Of a stretch of DNA of 34,561 bases, positions 8,459 through 17,323 are shown piece after piece. This DNA comes from Caulobacteraceae bacterium (GTDB lineage: Bacteria; Pseudomonadota; Alphaproteobacteria; Caulobacterales; Caulobacteraceae): assembly GCA_028290905.1 (NCBI GenBank), contig JAQGIW010000138.1, forward strand, positions 1 through 34,561. Direction: 5' to 3'. A model generated the notes under the pieces. That model was given only the letters and a program-made list of their open reading frames with translations. It had not been told where the DNA came from and made no database searches. Position 1 is the stretch's first letter. Every line of letters begins with the position of its first letter. A program made the position numbers and the translations under genes.

Positions 8459-10003
8459 ATGGCCGCTGTCGCGCCTTTCCTCCGTAGACTGACGACTTTC
8501 AGCGCCCTCGGGTTTTCCTGTGCGCTGGCCGGGATCCTGGGCGGCTGCGCGGCGGTGGGTCCGAACTTCGCCCCGCCCACGCCGCCCGCGGCGCGGGGCT
8601 ATGCGGGCGCCGGCGACAAGGCCGCGCCCGAGGCCGTCCTCACCGCGGACGCGAGCAAGGCCGGACCGTGGTGGCTGGCGCTCGGCTCGCCGGCACTGGA
8701 CGCGGTGATGGAGCGCGCCCTGGCGCACAACCAGACCGTGGCCGCCGCCCAGGCCACGCTGGAAAAGGCCCGGGCCCAGGCCGAGCGGGAGCGCGCCAGG
8801 CTGCTCCCGAGCATTTCGGCCAACGCCTCCTACCAGCGCGAGCGGATCAACACCGCCAGCTTCGGCATCCCCGGCTTTCCCAGCCCGACGCTCGGGCTCT
8901 ACAGCATCGGGCCGAGCGTGAGCTACGACCTGGACCTGGCGGGCGGCCAGCGCCGGCGGCTGGAGGCGGCCCGGGCCCAGGCCCAGGCCCTGGCCTTTCG
9001 GGCGGACGCCGCCTACCTGACCCTCACGGGCAACGTCGCCCTGCAGGCGGTGAGGATCGCGGGCCTGCGGGCCGAGATCGACGCGGTGCAGGCGGTGGTG
9101 GCCGACGACCGGCATTCGATCGAGATCGTCCTCAAGGCGGAGGAAGCCGGCGGGGAGCCCGCCTCCGCCGGGCTGGGCGGGAGGCTGCAGCTGGAGCAGG
9201 ATCTCGCCTTGCTGCAGCCGCTGGAGCAGCAACTGGCCGAGGCGCGCCATGCCCTGGCCCTGCTGGTCGGCGAGGCGCCCAGCGAATGGTCGGCCCCGGA
9301 CTTCTCAGTCGACGACTTCCCGGCCAGGCCCCCGATCCCCGTCGCCATTCCCTCCGCCCTTGTGCGGCAGCGGCCCGACATCGAGGCCGCCGAGGCGGAC
9401 CTGCACGCCGACACTGCCTTGATCGGCGTCGAATCGTCGCGGCTGTATCCGGACGTGCGCCTCATCGCCGGGCTGACCCAGGAGGCGCTGTCCCCGGACA
9501 AGCTGTTCAGCTTCGGTTCGACGGCCTACTACCTGGGACCGGCCCTGACCGCGCCGATCTTCGACGGCGGGGCGATCCGCGCCGACCGGCGCGCGGCCCA
9601 GGCCCAGGCCCGCGCCGACCTGGCGCGGTATCGCCAGACGGTCATCACCGCCTTCGTCCAGGTCTCCGACGTCCTCTCTGCGCTCGCCCAGGACGAGGAC
9701 CACTTGGCGGCCCTGGTCCGCGCCGAAGCGACGGCGCGGGCGTCTCTCGAGGAGGCGAGGGACGGCTACCGTCTCGGAGGGTCGCCGCTGGCCAATGTGG
9801 TCATCGCCGACCGCCGGTGGCGGGAGACGACCCTGGCCAAGGCCCAGGCCATCGGCCAGCGTCTGGCCGACATCGTGGCCCTTTATGGCGCTACCGCTGC
9901 TAATTGGGGACCGCCTCAAAGTGTGCCAAACGAAGCGGCGCCCGGGCACGTTTCGCGCGCACACGACGTCAAAAGTCTGGCGCCGGCTAGCCAATCGCCG
10001 TAA
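8459..10003 (+). CDS. NodT-family outer-membrane efflux lipoprotein
   Basis: A 514-residue outer-membrane factor related to TolC, which forms the exit duct of a tripartite efflux pump. It begins with a lipoprotein signal peptide whose lipobox ILGGC places the lipidated Cys at residue 30, followed by AVGPNF, characteristic of the NodT group. Two outer-membrane-efflux repeats follow, with the conserved RQRPDIEAAEADL segment starting near residue 303. ATG 8459 gives the clean signal peptide; the in-frame ATG at 8414 would add 15 residues and overlap the HlyD gene. About 35 residues at the C-terminus after the usual end (ALYGATAANWG) are polar and of unknown role. It forms a two-gene unit with the HlyD adaptor. 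Confidence 0.92.
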   Translation: MAAVAPFLRRLTTFSALGFSCALAGILGGCAAVGPNFAPPTPPAARGYAGAGDKAAPEAVLTADASKAGPWWLALGSPALDAVMERALAHNQTVAAAQATLEKARAQAERERARLLPSISANASYQRERINTASFGIPGFPSPTLGLYSIGPSVSYDLDLAGGQRRRLEAARAQAQALAFRADAAYLTLTGNVALQAVRIAGLRAEIDAVQAVVADDRHSIEIVLKAEEAGGEPASAGLGGRLQLEQDLALLQPLEQQLAEARHALALLVGEAPSEWSAPDFSVDDFPARPPIPVAIPSALVRQRPDIEAAEADLHADTALIGVESSRLYPDVRLIAGLTQEALSPDKLFSFGSTAYYLGPALTAPIFDGGAIRADRRAAQAQARADLARYRQTVITAFVQVSDVLSALAQDEDHLAALVRAEATARASLEEARDGYRLGGSPLANVVIADRRWRETTLAKAQAIGQRLADIVALYGATAANWGPPQSVPNEAAPGHVSRAHDVKSLAPASQSP

Positions 10004-10086
10004 AACGTGCGCCCAACGCCCCGTGGAGAGGCGAGTCACGAGATCCGTCCGCGTGGCGGAGGAAATCATAGCGAGGGTGAGGCGCG

Positions 10087-11871
10087 TTGCAGCCTACCGA
10101 TATCCAACAGCCGCAGTACTTTCACAAAGTCGTGGATTGTCAGTGGGCCTGTCCCGCCCACACGCCGGTGCCGGAGTACATCCGACTGATCGCCGAGGGT
10201 CGGTACGCCGACGCCTACATGATCAACTGGAAGTCCAACGTCTTCCCGGGGATTCTCGGGCGGACCTGCGATCGTCCCTGCGAGCCGGCGTGCCGGCGGG
10301 TGCGCGTCGAGGACGAACCGGTTGCGATCTGCCGCCTGAAGCGTGTGGCCGCCGACAACAAGGAGGACATCCGGGACCGTCTGCCGCCGCCCGCCGCCGC
10401 CTCGAACGGCAAGCGGATCGCCTGTGTCGGCGCCGGCCCCGCCTCTCTCACAGTCGCCCGCGATCTCGCGCCGCTGGGCTATGAGGTGACGATCTTCGAC
10501 GCCGACGCCAAGGCCGGCGGCATGATCCGCAGCCAGATCCCGCGCTTTCGCCTGCCGGAGACAGTGATCGACGAGGAGGTCGGCTACATCACCGGGCTGG
10601 GCCCGGTCATGCGATTGGGCGAGCGGATCGATAGCCTGGGGGCCCTGCTGGCGCAGGACTTCGACGCCATCTTCGTTGGCTCGGGCGCGCCGCGCGGCCG
10701 CGACCTCGATATCCCCGGGCGGGCCGAAACCGCCGCAAACGTCCACATCGGCATCGACTGGCTCTCCAGCGTGTCCTTCGGCCACATCGAGAAGATCGGC
10801 CGGCGGGTGATCGTGCTGGGCGGCGGCAACACCGCCATGGACTGCTGCCGCACCTCGCGCCGGCTCGGCGGCGAGGACGTCAAGGTCGTCGTCCGCTCCG
10901 GGTTCGAAGAGATGAAGGCGTCTCCCTGGGAGAAGGAAGACGCCATGCACGAGGACATTCCGATCCTCAACTTCATGGTGCCCAAGAGCTTCACCCACGA
11001 GGCCGGACGACTCACCGGGGTAATGTTCGAAAAGGTGCAACCGGCCTACGACGACCGCGGCCGGCGCAGGCTGGAGCCGACGGGCGAGCCGGACGTTCAT
11101 CTGGAGTGTGACGACGTGCTTGTGGCCGTGGGCCAGGAGAACTCCTTCCCGTGGATTGAACGCGACATCGGCATCGCGTTCAACGAGTGGGACATGCCGG
11201 TGGTCAGCGAGGTGACGTTCGCCTCCACCAATCCCAGAGTGTTCTTCGGCGGCGACTCGGCGTTCGGACCCAAGAACATCATCTGGGCGGTGGCCCACGG
11301 GCACGACGCGGCGATCTCGATCCACAAGCTGTGCCAGGGCGACGACCCGTCGGCCAGGCCTGATCCCGGGGTGACCCTGGTCAGCCAGAAGATGGGCATC
11401 CACGAGTGGAGCTACGACAACGACGTCTCGCTGGACCGGCGCTACCGCGTGCCGCTGCGCAACAAGGCCGAGGCGCTGGGCAACGTCCGCCTGGAGGTGG
11501 AGTTGGGCTTCGACGGCCTGACCGGCTTCAAGGAGGCCGAGCGCTGCCTGAACTGCGACATGGAGACGGTTTTCAAAGAGCCGTTATGCATCGAGTGCGA
11601 CGCCTGCGTCGACATCTGCCCGATGGACTGCATCACATTCACGGAGGACGGTGAGGAGGAAGAGCTGCGCGTCCGGCTGACGGCCCCCGCGCTCAACCCC
11701 ACCCAGGACCTGTACGTCTCAAGTCCTCTGAAGACCGGAAGAATCATGGTGAAGGACGAGGACGTCTGCCTGCACTGCGGCCTGTGCGCCGAACGCTGCC
11801 CGACCGGCGCGTGGGACATGCAGAAGTTCCTCCTCAACATGACCCACGCGGAGGGCGCATGCAGCAGATAG
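10087..11871 (+). CDS. GltD-like NAD(P)H/FAD oxidoreductase with C-terminal 2[4Fe-4S] ferredoxin domain, subunit of a 2-oxoacid oxidoreductase
   Basis: A 594-residue cytoplasmic electron-transfer subunit. The N-terminal domain resembles the Fe-S domain of the glutamate synthase small subunit, with C18, C22 and then C61, C65, C69 (GRTCDRPCEPAC). An FAD site follows at G115-A-G-P-A-S120, where the usual third Gly is Ser, and an NAD(P) site at G245-G-G-N-T-A250. The C-terminus carries two ferredoxin motifs, CIECDACVDICP from C501 and CLHCGLCAERCP from C561. The start is TTG at 10087: a stop lies three codons upstream in frame, GAGGG sits about 9 bases before it, and the next start (GTG at codon 16) lacks that site. 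The stop overlaps the alpha-subunit start by 13 bases. Its role is probably to pass electrons between the oxidoreductase and NADP(H). Confidence 0.88.
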   Translation: MQPTDIQQPQYFHKVVDCQWACPAHTPVPEYIRLIAEGRYADAYMINWKSNVFPGILGRTCDRPCEPACRRVRVEDEPVAICRLKRVAADNKEDIRDRLPPPAAASNGKRIACVGAGPASLTVARDLAPLGYEVTIFDADAKAGGMIRSQIPRFRLPETVIDEEVGYITGLGPVMRLGERIDSLGALLAQDFDAIFVGSGAPRGRDLDIPGRAETAANVHIGIDWLSSVSFGHIEKIGRRVIVLGGGNTAMDCCRTSRRLGGEDVKVVVRSGFEEMKASPWEKEDAMHEDIPILNFMVPKSFTHEAGRLTGVMFEKVQPAYDDRGRRRLEPTGEPDVHLECDDVLVAVGQENSFPWIERDIGIAFNEWDMPVVSEVTFASTNPRVFFGGDSAFGPKNIIWAVAHGHDAAISIHKLCQGDDPSARPDPGVTLVSQKMGIHEWSYDNDVSLDRRYRVPLRNKAEALGNVRLEVELGFDGLTGFKEAERCLNCDMETVFKEPLCIECDACVDICPMDCITFTEDGEEEELRVRLTAPALNPTQDLYVSSPLKTGRIMVKDEDVCLHCGLCAERCPTGAWDMQKFLLNMTHAEGACSR

Positions 11872-13733
11872 TCCAGGCCTCGGGCGCGTTCGAAAGCGTC
11901 CGCGCCCTGCAAGCGGTGAACGACTTCGTAGTCAAGTTCGCCAATGTGAACGGCTCGGGGTCGGCAAGCGCCAACGGCATGTTCGCCAAGTCCATCCTGC
12001 GGATGGGCGTGCCGGTTGCGGCGCGCAACATCTTCCCGTCCAACATCCAGGGCCTGCCCACCTGGTACGAGGTGCGGATCTCCGAGGCCGGCCACCTCGG
12101 CCGCCGCGGCGGCGTGGACCTGATGGTGGCGATGAACCCGCAGACCTGGCGCCGGGATCTGGCCGAGATCGAGCCGGGCGGCTACCTGTTCTACGATTCC
12201 ACCAAGCCCCTGCCGCACGACGGCATGAGGGACGACATCAACGTGTTGGGCGTGCCGCTGACGGCCCTGTGCAACGCCGCCTACACCGACCCGCGCCAGC
12301 GGCAGCTGTTCAAGAACATCATCTACGTGGGCGCCCTGGGGGCGCTGCTGGGCATCGATCCGGCGGTCAACGAGGCGCTGATCGGCGAACAATTCCAGGG
12401 CAAGGACCGACTGATCCGGCCGAACCTCGAGGCGCTCGCCATGGGCCGCGAGGCGGCGGCGTCCCTGGTCGAGTCCATGGGTCTGAAGGTGAAGCGCGCC
12501 GACGCGGTGGGCGACCGGATCTATATCGAGGGCAACAGCGCCGCGGGCCTCGGCGCCGTCTACGGCGGAGCGACCGTTTGCGCCTGGTATCCGATCACCC
12601 CGTCGACCTCGCTGGCCGAAGCTTTCACCAGCTATTGCGAGGACTATCGCACCGACCCGGAGACCGGCGACGCCCGCTACGCGATTATCCAGGCCGAGGA
12701 CGAGATCGCCTCGATCGGCATCGTGGTGGGCGCGGGCTGGAACGGCGCGCGGGCATTCACCTGCACCTCGGGGCCCGGCATCTCGCTGATGCAGGAGTTC
12801 GTGGGTCTGTCGTACTTCGCCGAGATTCCCGCGGTGATCTTCGATGTCCAGCGGGGAGGGCCCTCCACCGGAATGCCGACCCGCACCCAGCAGTCCGACA
12901 TCCTGGCCGCCGCCTACGCCTCGCATGGCGACACCAAGCACGTACTGCTGTTCCCGGAAGATCCTGCCGAGTGCTTCGAGATGGGCGCCCAGGCCTTCGA
13001 CCTGGCCGACCGGCTTCAGACGACGGTGTTCGTCATGCTCGATCTCGATATCGGCATGAACGAATGGCTCTGCCGTCCGTTGGTCTGGGACGACAACAGG
13101 CGTCTCGACCGCGGGAAGATCATGACCTTCGACTCGCTGGAGCGGGGCGAGCCGTTCGGCCGCTACCGCGACGTCGACGGCGACGGCATCGCCTATCGCA
13201 CCCTGCCCGGCGTCCACCCAAGCCGGGGCGGCTATTTCACCCGCGGCACCTCGCGCGACCCCGACGCGCGCTACAGCGAGGACGGGCCGGTCTATGTGGC
13301 GAACATGGAGCGCCTGCTCGCGAAGTTCGAAACCGCCAAGTCGCTCGTCCCGACGCCCGTGGCGCGGCCGGCCAAGCGGCGCACGCCTCACGGAGTGATC
13401 TATTTCGGCTCGACCACGCCGGCCATGCACGAGAGCCTGGCGGCCCTGGAGGAGGCGGGCGTGCACGTCGACGCCCTGCGCGTGCGGGCCTTTCCGTTCT
13501 CGAATGAGGTGATGGCGTTCATCGCCGCCCACGAGACGGTGTTCGTGGTCGAGCAGAACCGCGACGGCCAGCTCCGCACCTTGATCATGAACGAGGGCGG
13601 CGTCGATCCGGCAAAGCTGGTGGCGGTCCTCAACTACGACGGGGCGCCGATCACCGCACGCTTCATCACGGCCGAGATCAACCGGGCGATGCGCGGGCGC
13701 GCGGACGCCGCCGTCCATGAGGCGGCCGAATGA
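11859..13733 (+). CDS. korA: 2-oxoacid:acceptor oxidoreductase, fused gamma-alpha subunit
   Basis: A 624-residue subunit of the pyruvate/2-oxoglutarate:ferredoxin oxidoreductase superfamily, which oxidatively decarboxylates 2-oxoacids to acyl-CoA. The gamma domain comes first (~25-195, with NGSGSASANG at 31-40), then the alpha (PFOR domain I) part with YPITPSTS from Y244 and TSGPGISLMQEF, QRGGPSTGMPTRTQQSD, and a C-terminal domain. This gamma-alpha fusion is the two-subunit KorA layout. ATG 11859 is preceded by a strong GGAGGG at 11850-11855, so the in-frame ATG at 11784, inside the upstream gene, is not used. It overlaps the upstream gene by 13 bases and the beta gene by 4 (ATGA). 2-Oxoglutarate is the likelier substrate by family resemblance, but pyruvate or a branched-chain 2-oxoacid cannot be excluded. 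Confidence 0.9.
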   Translation: MQQIVQASGAFESVRALQAVNDFVVKFANVNGSGSASANGMFAKSILRMGVPVAARNIFPSNIQGLPTWYEVRISEAGHLGRRGGVDLMVAMNPQTWRRDLAEIEPGGYLFYDSTKPLPHDGMRDDINVLGVPLTALCNAAYTDPRQRQLFKNIIYVGALGALLGIDPAVNEALIGEQFQGKDRLIRPNLEALAMGREAAASLVESMGLKVKRADAVGDRIYIEGNSAAGLGAVYGGATVCAWYPITPSTSLAEAFTSYCEDYRTDPETGDARYAIIQAEDEIASIGIVVGAGWNGARAFTCTSGPGISLMQEFVGLSYFAEIPAVIFDVQRGGPSTGMPTRTQQSDILAAAYASHGDTKHVLLFPEDPAECFEMGAQAFDLADRLQTTVFVMLDLDIGMNEWLCRPLVWDDNRRLDRGKIMTFDSLERGEPFGRYRDVDGDGIAYRTLPGVHPSRGGYFTRGTSRDPDARYSEDGPVYVANMERLLAKFETAKSLVPTPVARPAKRRTPHGVIYFGSTTPAMHESLAALEEAGVHVDALRVRAFPFSNEVMAFIAAHETVFVVEQNRDGQLRTLIMNEGGVDPAKLVAVLNYDGAPITARFITAEINRAMRGRADAAVHEAAE

Positions 13734-14785
13734 CCTACATCGCCAAGCCCCGGCTACATCACCCCCTGCTAAAGCCCAACGGCCTGGGCTTCACCCGGCG
13801 AGACTACGAGGGGAAGGTCTCGACCCTGTGCGCCGGCTGTGGCCACGATTCGATCTCCGCCGCCATCGTCCAGGCCTGCTACGACCTGGACCTCGAGCCG
13901 CACCATCTGGCCAAGATGTCGGGCATCGGCTGTTCCTCCAAGACTCCGGACTATTTCGTCGGCGCCTCCCACGGCTTCAACAGCGTCCATGGCCGCATGC
14001 CCTCGGTGCTAACCGGCGCGTATCTCGCCAATCGCGACCTGATCTATCTTGGGGTTTCCGGCGACGGCGACAGCGCCTCGATCGGCCTGGGCCAGTTCTG
14101 CCACTCCATGCGCCGCGGCGTGAACATGACCTATATCGTCGAAAACAACGGCGTTTATGGCCTCACCAAGGGGCAGTTCTCGGCCACTTCCGACAAGGGT
14201 TCGAAGTCGAAGAAGGGCGTGGTCAACACCGACGAGGCCATCGACCTGGTGGGCATGGCGCTGCAGCTGGGCGCGACCTTCGTCGCCCGCAGCTTCTCAG
14301 GCGACAAGGCCCAGCTGGTGCCGCTGATCCAGGCGGCGCTGACGCACCAGGGCGCGGCGTTCATCGACGTCATTTCCCCCTGCGTGCAGTTCAACAACCA
14401 CGCGGGCTCAACCAAGAGTTTCGACTATGTGCGCGAGCACAACGCCGCTGTGAACCGTCTTGACGTCATTCTCGGCCGCCAGGAGATCAGCGTGGACTAC
14501 GAGCCGGGCGCCGTGGAGCTGGTCACCCAGCACGACGGCTCGGTGCTCAAGCTCAGCAAGCTGCCCAACGACTACGACCCCACGGACAGGCTCGCCGCGA
14601 TGATGCGCGTCCAGACCCATCAGTCGCGCGGCGAGATCCTCACCGGCCTGATCTATGTGGATCCCGATGCGGAGGAGCTTCACCATAACCTGGGGACTGT
14701 GCGGACGCCCCTCAACGCCCTGGAGGATGTCCAGCTCATTCCCGGCGCCGGCGCGCTGGAACGGCTGAACGCAACATTGCGATAA
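13730..14785 (+). CDS. korB: 2-oxoacid:acceptor oxidoreductase, beta subunit (TPP and [4Fe-4S])
   Basis: A 351-residue subunit that binds thiamine diphosphate and one [4Fe-4S] cluster. Cluster ligands are visible: C34-A-G-C37, C68 in SGIGCSS, and C218 in SPCVQFNNH. The TPP/Mg motif starts at G111-D-G-D114 and runs to ENNGVYGLTKGQ, typical of KorB-type proteins. The ATG lies within the alpha-subunit stop (ATGA), so the two should be made in equal amounts. With the flavo-Fe/S subunit upstream it completes a soluble enzyme that could couple 2-oxoacid oxidation to NADP+ without a free ferredoxin. The gene ends at TAA-like context 14783-14785, and pckG begins 95 bases later. Confidence 0.91.
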   Translation: MTYIAKPRLHHPLLKPNGLGFTRRDYEGKVSTLCAGCGHDSISAAIVQACYDLDLEPHHLAKMSGIGCSSKTPDYFVGASHGFNSVHGRMPSVLTGAYLANRDLIYLGVSGDGDSASIGLGQFCHSMRRGVNMTYIVENNGVYGLTKGQFSATSDKGSKSKKGVVNTDEAIDLVGMALQLGATFVARSFSGDKAQLVPLIQAALTHQGAAFIDVISPCVQFNNHAGSTKSFDYVREHNAAVNRLDVILGRQEISVDYEPGAVELVTQHDGSVLKLSKLPNDYDPTDRLAAMMRVQTHQSRGEILTGLIYVDPDAEELHHNLGTVRTPLNALEDVQLIPGAGALERLNATLR

Positions 14786-14828
14786 CCCCCCCGGCGGGCT
14801 TAACTGACGCCCACGACCGCAACAACAG

Positions 14829-14856
14829 GCGCCCCTATGGAAAGTCTTTGGGGCGC
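14829..14856 (+). promoter_or_regulatory. Hairpin in the korB-pckG spacer
   Basis: GCGCCCC at 14829-14835 and GGGGCGC at 14850-14856 can pair as a 7-bp G/C stem with a 14-base loop, ending about 16 bases before the AGGTGG ribosome site of pckG. There is no U-run after it. It could be a Rho-assisted end for the kor operon, a 5' leader structure for pckG, or chance in G+C-rich DNA. Confidence 0.3.
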
Positions 14857-14880
14857 GCATGACCGCAAATCAGGTGGCCG

Positions 14881-16746
14881 ATGCCCGACAGTGACGTAAC
14901 CGTAAACTCCAACGCCGTTCCGGGCCTCCGGCCCGCTCCCACGCGCCATCAGCGGCTGATCGCCTGGGTGGAGGAGATCGCCGCCCTCACCAAGCCCGAC
15001 CGCGTGCATTGGTGCGACGGGTCCGACGAGGAATGGCGCGCCCTGACCGGTGAGATGGTCCGGGCCGGCACCCTCACCCCCCTGAACCCCGAAATGCGTC
15101 CCAACAGTTTCTATGCCGCTTCCGACCCCCGCGACGTGGCGAGGGTGGAGAGCCGGACCTTCATCTGCTCGGAGAAGGAGATCGACGCCGGCCCCAACAA
15201 CAACTGGCGGGCCCCGGCCGCCATGCGGGCGGAGCTGGACACCCTCTTCGACGGCAGCATGCGCGGGCGGACCATGTATGTGATCCCGTTCTCCATGGGG
15301 CCCGTGGGATCGAAGATCAGCGCCCTCGGCGTCGAGATCAGCGACAGCCCCTACGTCGCGGTGTCGATGAAGATCATGACCCGCATGGGCAAGGCGGCCC
15401 TGGACGCCCTGGGCGAGGACGGGTTTTTCGTCCCGGCCGTCCACTCGGTGGGTAAACCGCTCAATCCCGGCGAGGCCGACGTGCCATGGCCGTGCAACGA
15501 CACCAAGTACATCGTCCACTATCCCGAGACCCGAGAGATCTGGTCCTACGGCTCCGGTTACGGGGGCAACGCTCTGCTCGGCAAGAAATGCTACGCGTTG
15601 CGCATCGCCTCGGTAATGGCCCGAGATGCGGGCTGGCTGGCGGAGCACATGCTCATCCTCAAGCTCACCTCGCCGCAGGGCGCGAGCCACTACATGGCGG
15701 CCGCCTTTCCCAGCTCCTGCGGCAAGACGAACCTCGCCATGCTGCAGCCCACCCTGCCCGGATGGAAGGCCGAGACGATCGGCGACGACATCTGCTGGAT
15801 GCGGTTCGGCGAGGACGGCCGTTTGCGGGCGATCAATCCGGAGGCCGGGTTCTTCGGCGTGGCGCCGGGGACCGGCCACGCCACCAATCCCAACGCCATC
15901 GCCGCCCTGTCGCGCAACACCATTTTCACCAACGTGGCCCGGACAGCCGACGGCGACGTCTGGTGGGAGGGCCTCACCGAGACTCCGCCCGAGGGTCTGA
16001 CCGACTGGAAGGGCCGGCCGTGGACCCCCGGCGGCGATCCGGCCGCCCATCCCAACTCCCGGTTCACCGCGCCCGCCGACCAATGCCCTTCGATCGCGCC
16101 CGAGTGGGAGGACCCCGCGGGGGTGCCGATTTCGGCGATCCTGTTCGGCGGCCGCCGGGCCAGCGCCGTACCCCTGGTGACCGAGGCGTTCGACTGGAAT
16201 CACGGCGTCTTCCTGGCCTCGAACGTCGCCTCGGAGGGAACGGCGGCGGCCGAGAACCGGGTGGGCGAGCTGCGCCGTGACCCGTTCGCCATGCTGCCGT
16301 TCTGCGGCTACAACATGGGCGACTACTTCGCCCACTGGCTGAAGGTCGGGGCGAGCGCCGATCCGGCCAAGCTGCCGCGCCTGTTCTTCGTCAACTGGTT
16401 CCGCAAGGACGCGCGGGGCAAGTTCGTGTGGCCGGGATTCGGCGACAACAGCCGCGTGCTGAAGTGGATCGTGCAGCGCCTGGAAGGCGAGGTCGACGCC
16501 CGCGAAACGCCCATCGGCCGCTTGCCCGAGACCGGCGACCTGGACGTGAGCGGGCTCTCGCTGACGCCCGAACAGTTGAACCTGCTGCTGACGGTCGATC
16601 CCGAGATCTGGCGCGAGGAGGCCTCGCTGATCCCGGCCGCCTACGAGAAGTTCGGCGAACGTCTGCCCCCCGAGCTGTGGGCGCAATATCAGGCGCTGGT
16701 CACCCGCCTGACCCAGGCCCAGGTCCCCGAGGAGGCGATCGCCTGA
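14881..16746 (+). CDS. pckG: Phosphoenolpyruvate carboxykinase (GTP)
   Basis: A 621-residue cytoplasmic enzyme converting oxaloacetate and GTP to PEP, CO2 and GDP, the entry step of gluconeogenesis. The length (~600-620) and motifs are those of the GTP class: the P-loop [13 protein letters not shown], with the reactive Cys at C280 and K282, NNNWR near residue 103, the metal-binding segment IGDDICWM, and [12 protein letters not shown]. The ATP-type enzyme is shorter and lacks this Cys-containing loop. ATG 14881 follows AGGTGG. The gene lies behind the 2-oxoacid oxidoreductase operon on the same strand but is separated by 95 bases containing a possible hairpin, so its own promoter is likely. 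Confidence 0.96.
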   Translation: MPDSDVTVNSNAVPGLRPAPTRHQRLIAWVEEIAALTKPDRVHWCDGSDEEWRALTGEMVRAGTLTPLNPEMRPNSFYAASDPRDVARVESRTFICSEKEIDAGPNNNWRAPAAMRAELDTLFDGSMRGRTMYVIPFSMGPVGSKISALGVEISDSPYVAVSMKIMTRMGKAALDALGEDGFFVPAVHSVGKPLNPGEADVPWPCNDTKYIVHYPETREIWSYGSGYGGNALLGKKCYALRIASVMARDAGWLAEHMLILKLTSPQGASHYMAAAFPSSCGKTNLAMLQPTLPGWKAETIGDDICWMRFGEDGRLRAINPEAGFFGVAPGTGHATNPNAIAALSRNTIFTNVARTADGDVWWEGLTETPPEGLTDWKGRPWTPGGDPAAHPNSRFTAPADQCPSIAPEWEDPAGVPISAILFGGRRASAVPLVTEAFDWNHGVFLASNVASEGTAAAENRVGELRRDPFAMLPFCGYNMGDYFAHWLKVGASADPAKLPRLFFVNWFRKDARGKFVWPGFGDNSRVLKWIVQRLEGEVDARETPIGRLPETGDLDVSGLSLTPEQLNLLLTVDPEIWREEASLIPAAYEKFGERLPPELWAQYQALVTRLTQAQVPEEAIA

Positions 16747-16797
16747 GGCGCGCCGGGCGAGAGCCCTCGGCGTAGCGGCGAAGAAACAAACTCGGGC

Positions 16798-16817
16798 GGG
16801 GGCGAAACCTCGCCCTC
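16798..16817 (+). terminator. Possible terminator hairpin after pckG
   Basis: GGGCGA at 16800-16805 and TCGCCC at 16810-16815 can pair around a 4-base AACC loop, extended by a G-U and a G-C pair. It lies about 50 bases after the pckG stop. There is no following T-run, so intrinsic termination would be weak. Confidence 0.35.
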
Positions 16818-16894
16818 CATGGCACGTTTCCCATGGGTAACGACGGTCACCCGCGCGAGCGGGGAGAACTGTCGCGTCCCAGGGAGTAAACCTC

Positions 16895-17218
16895 ATGAAA
16901 ACGCCAATCCTCTTCGCCATGGCCCTGGCTGCGGCGGCGCCCGTCGCCATGCCCGCGCACGCCGACGGGCCGACCGCCGTCGCCGTCAGATTCAACGATC
17001 TGGACCTCAACCAGCCGACCGACGCCGCCATCATGCTCGGTCGCCTCGACCAGGCGGCGATGCAGGCCTGCGGCGCTTCGCCGTTCGGGAGCCTGCGCGA
17101 GTACCGGCTTTCGATCCGGCGGTCGCGTTGCTACGCCAACAGCCTGAACCACGCGATCTCGCTGCTCAACGTTCCCGAATTGACCGCAATGTTCGATCGG
17201 GAGATGGGCGCCGAGTGA
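16895..17218 (+). CDS. UrcA family secreted protein
   Basis: A 107-residue protein with a Sec signal peptide (MKTPILFAMALAAAAPVAMPAHA, cleavage near residue 23), so probably periplasmic. The mature part matches the UrcA pattern: V(R)FNDLDLNQPTDA, a LGRLDQAA segment, ACGASP, an REYR segment, a second Cys, and a C-terminal NVPELTAMF. The two Cys (ACGAS and RCYAN) may form a disulphide. UrcA proteins are common in Caulobacterales and Sphingomonadales and have no known function. GGGAG precedes the ATG at 16895. A longer overlapping frame (16819-17232) is a shadow. Confidence 0.85.
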   Translation: MKTPILFAMALAAAAPVAMPAHADGPTAVAVRFNDLDLNQPTDAAIMLGRLDQAAMQACGASPFGSLREYRLSIRRSRCYANSLNHAISLLNVPELTAMFDREMGAE

Positions 17219-17323
17219 TGCGGCCTCGTTAGGACGACCTGAGGCCAGCTGCGTCGAACGTGCGGGTTCAGAAGGCGTGCTGGTCGGCTGCTACGAGCGG
17301 CCCTGACGTCACCGTACCGAAGG

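Noticed and set aside
10087-11871. Glutamate synthase small subunit (gltD)
   Set aside because: The N-terminal and nucleotide domains match, but the C-terminal two-cluster ferredoxin domain and the overlap with KorA/KorB genes point to a 2-oxoacid oxidoreductase subunit; no gltB is adjacent.
11442-13718. 758-codon antisense open frame opposite the korA subunit
   Set aside because: No recognisable domain, composition of a shadow frame, and it covers three real, overlapping genes on the other strand.
14800-17034. 744-codon antisense open frame opposite pckG
   Set aside because: The plus-strand protein is an unmistakable PEP carboxykinase; the antisense frame has no motif.
16819-17232. 137-codon frame overlapping the UrcA gene
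   Set aside because: Arg-rich shadow frame; the overlapping frame has a signal peptide and the UrcA pattern.
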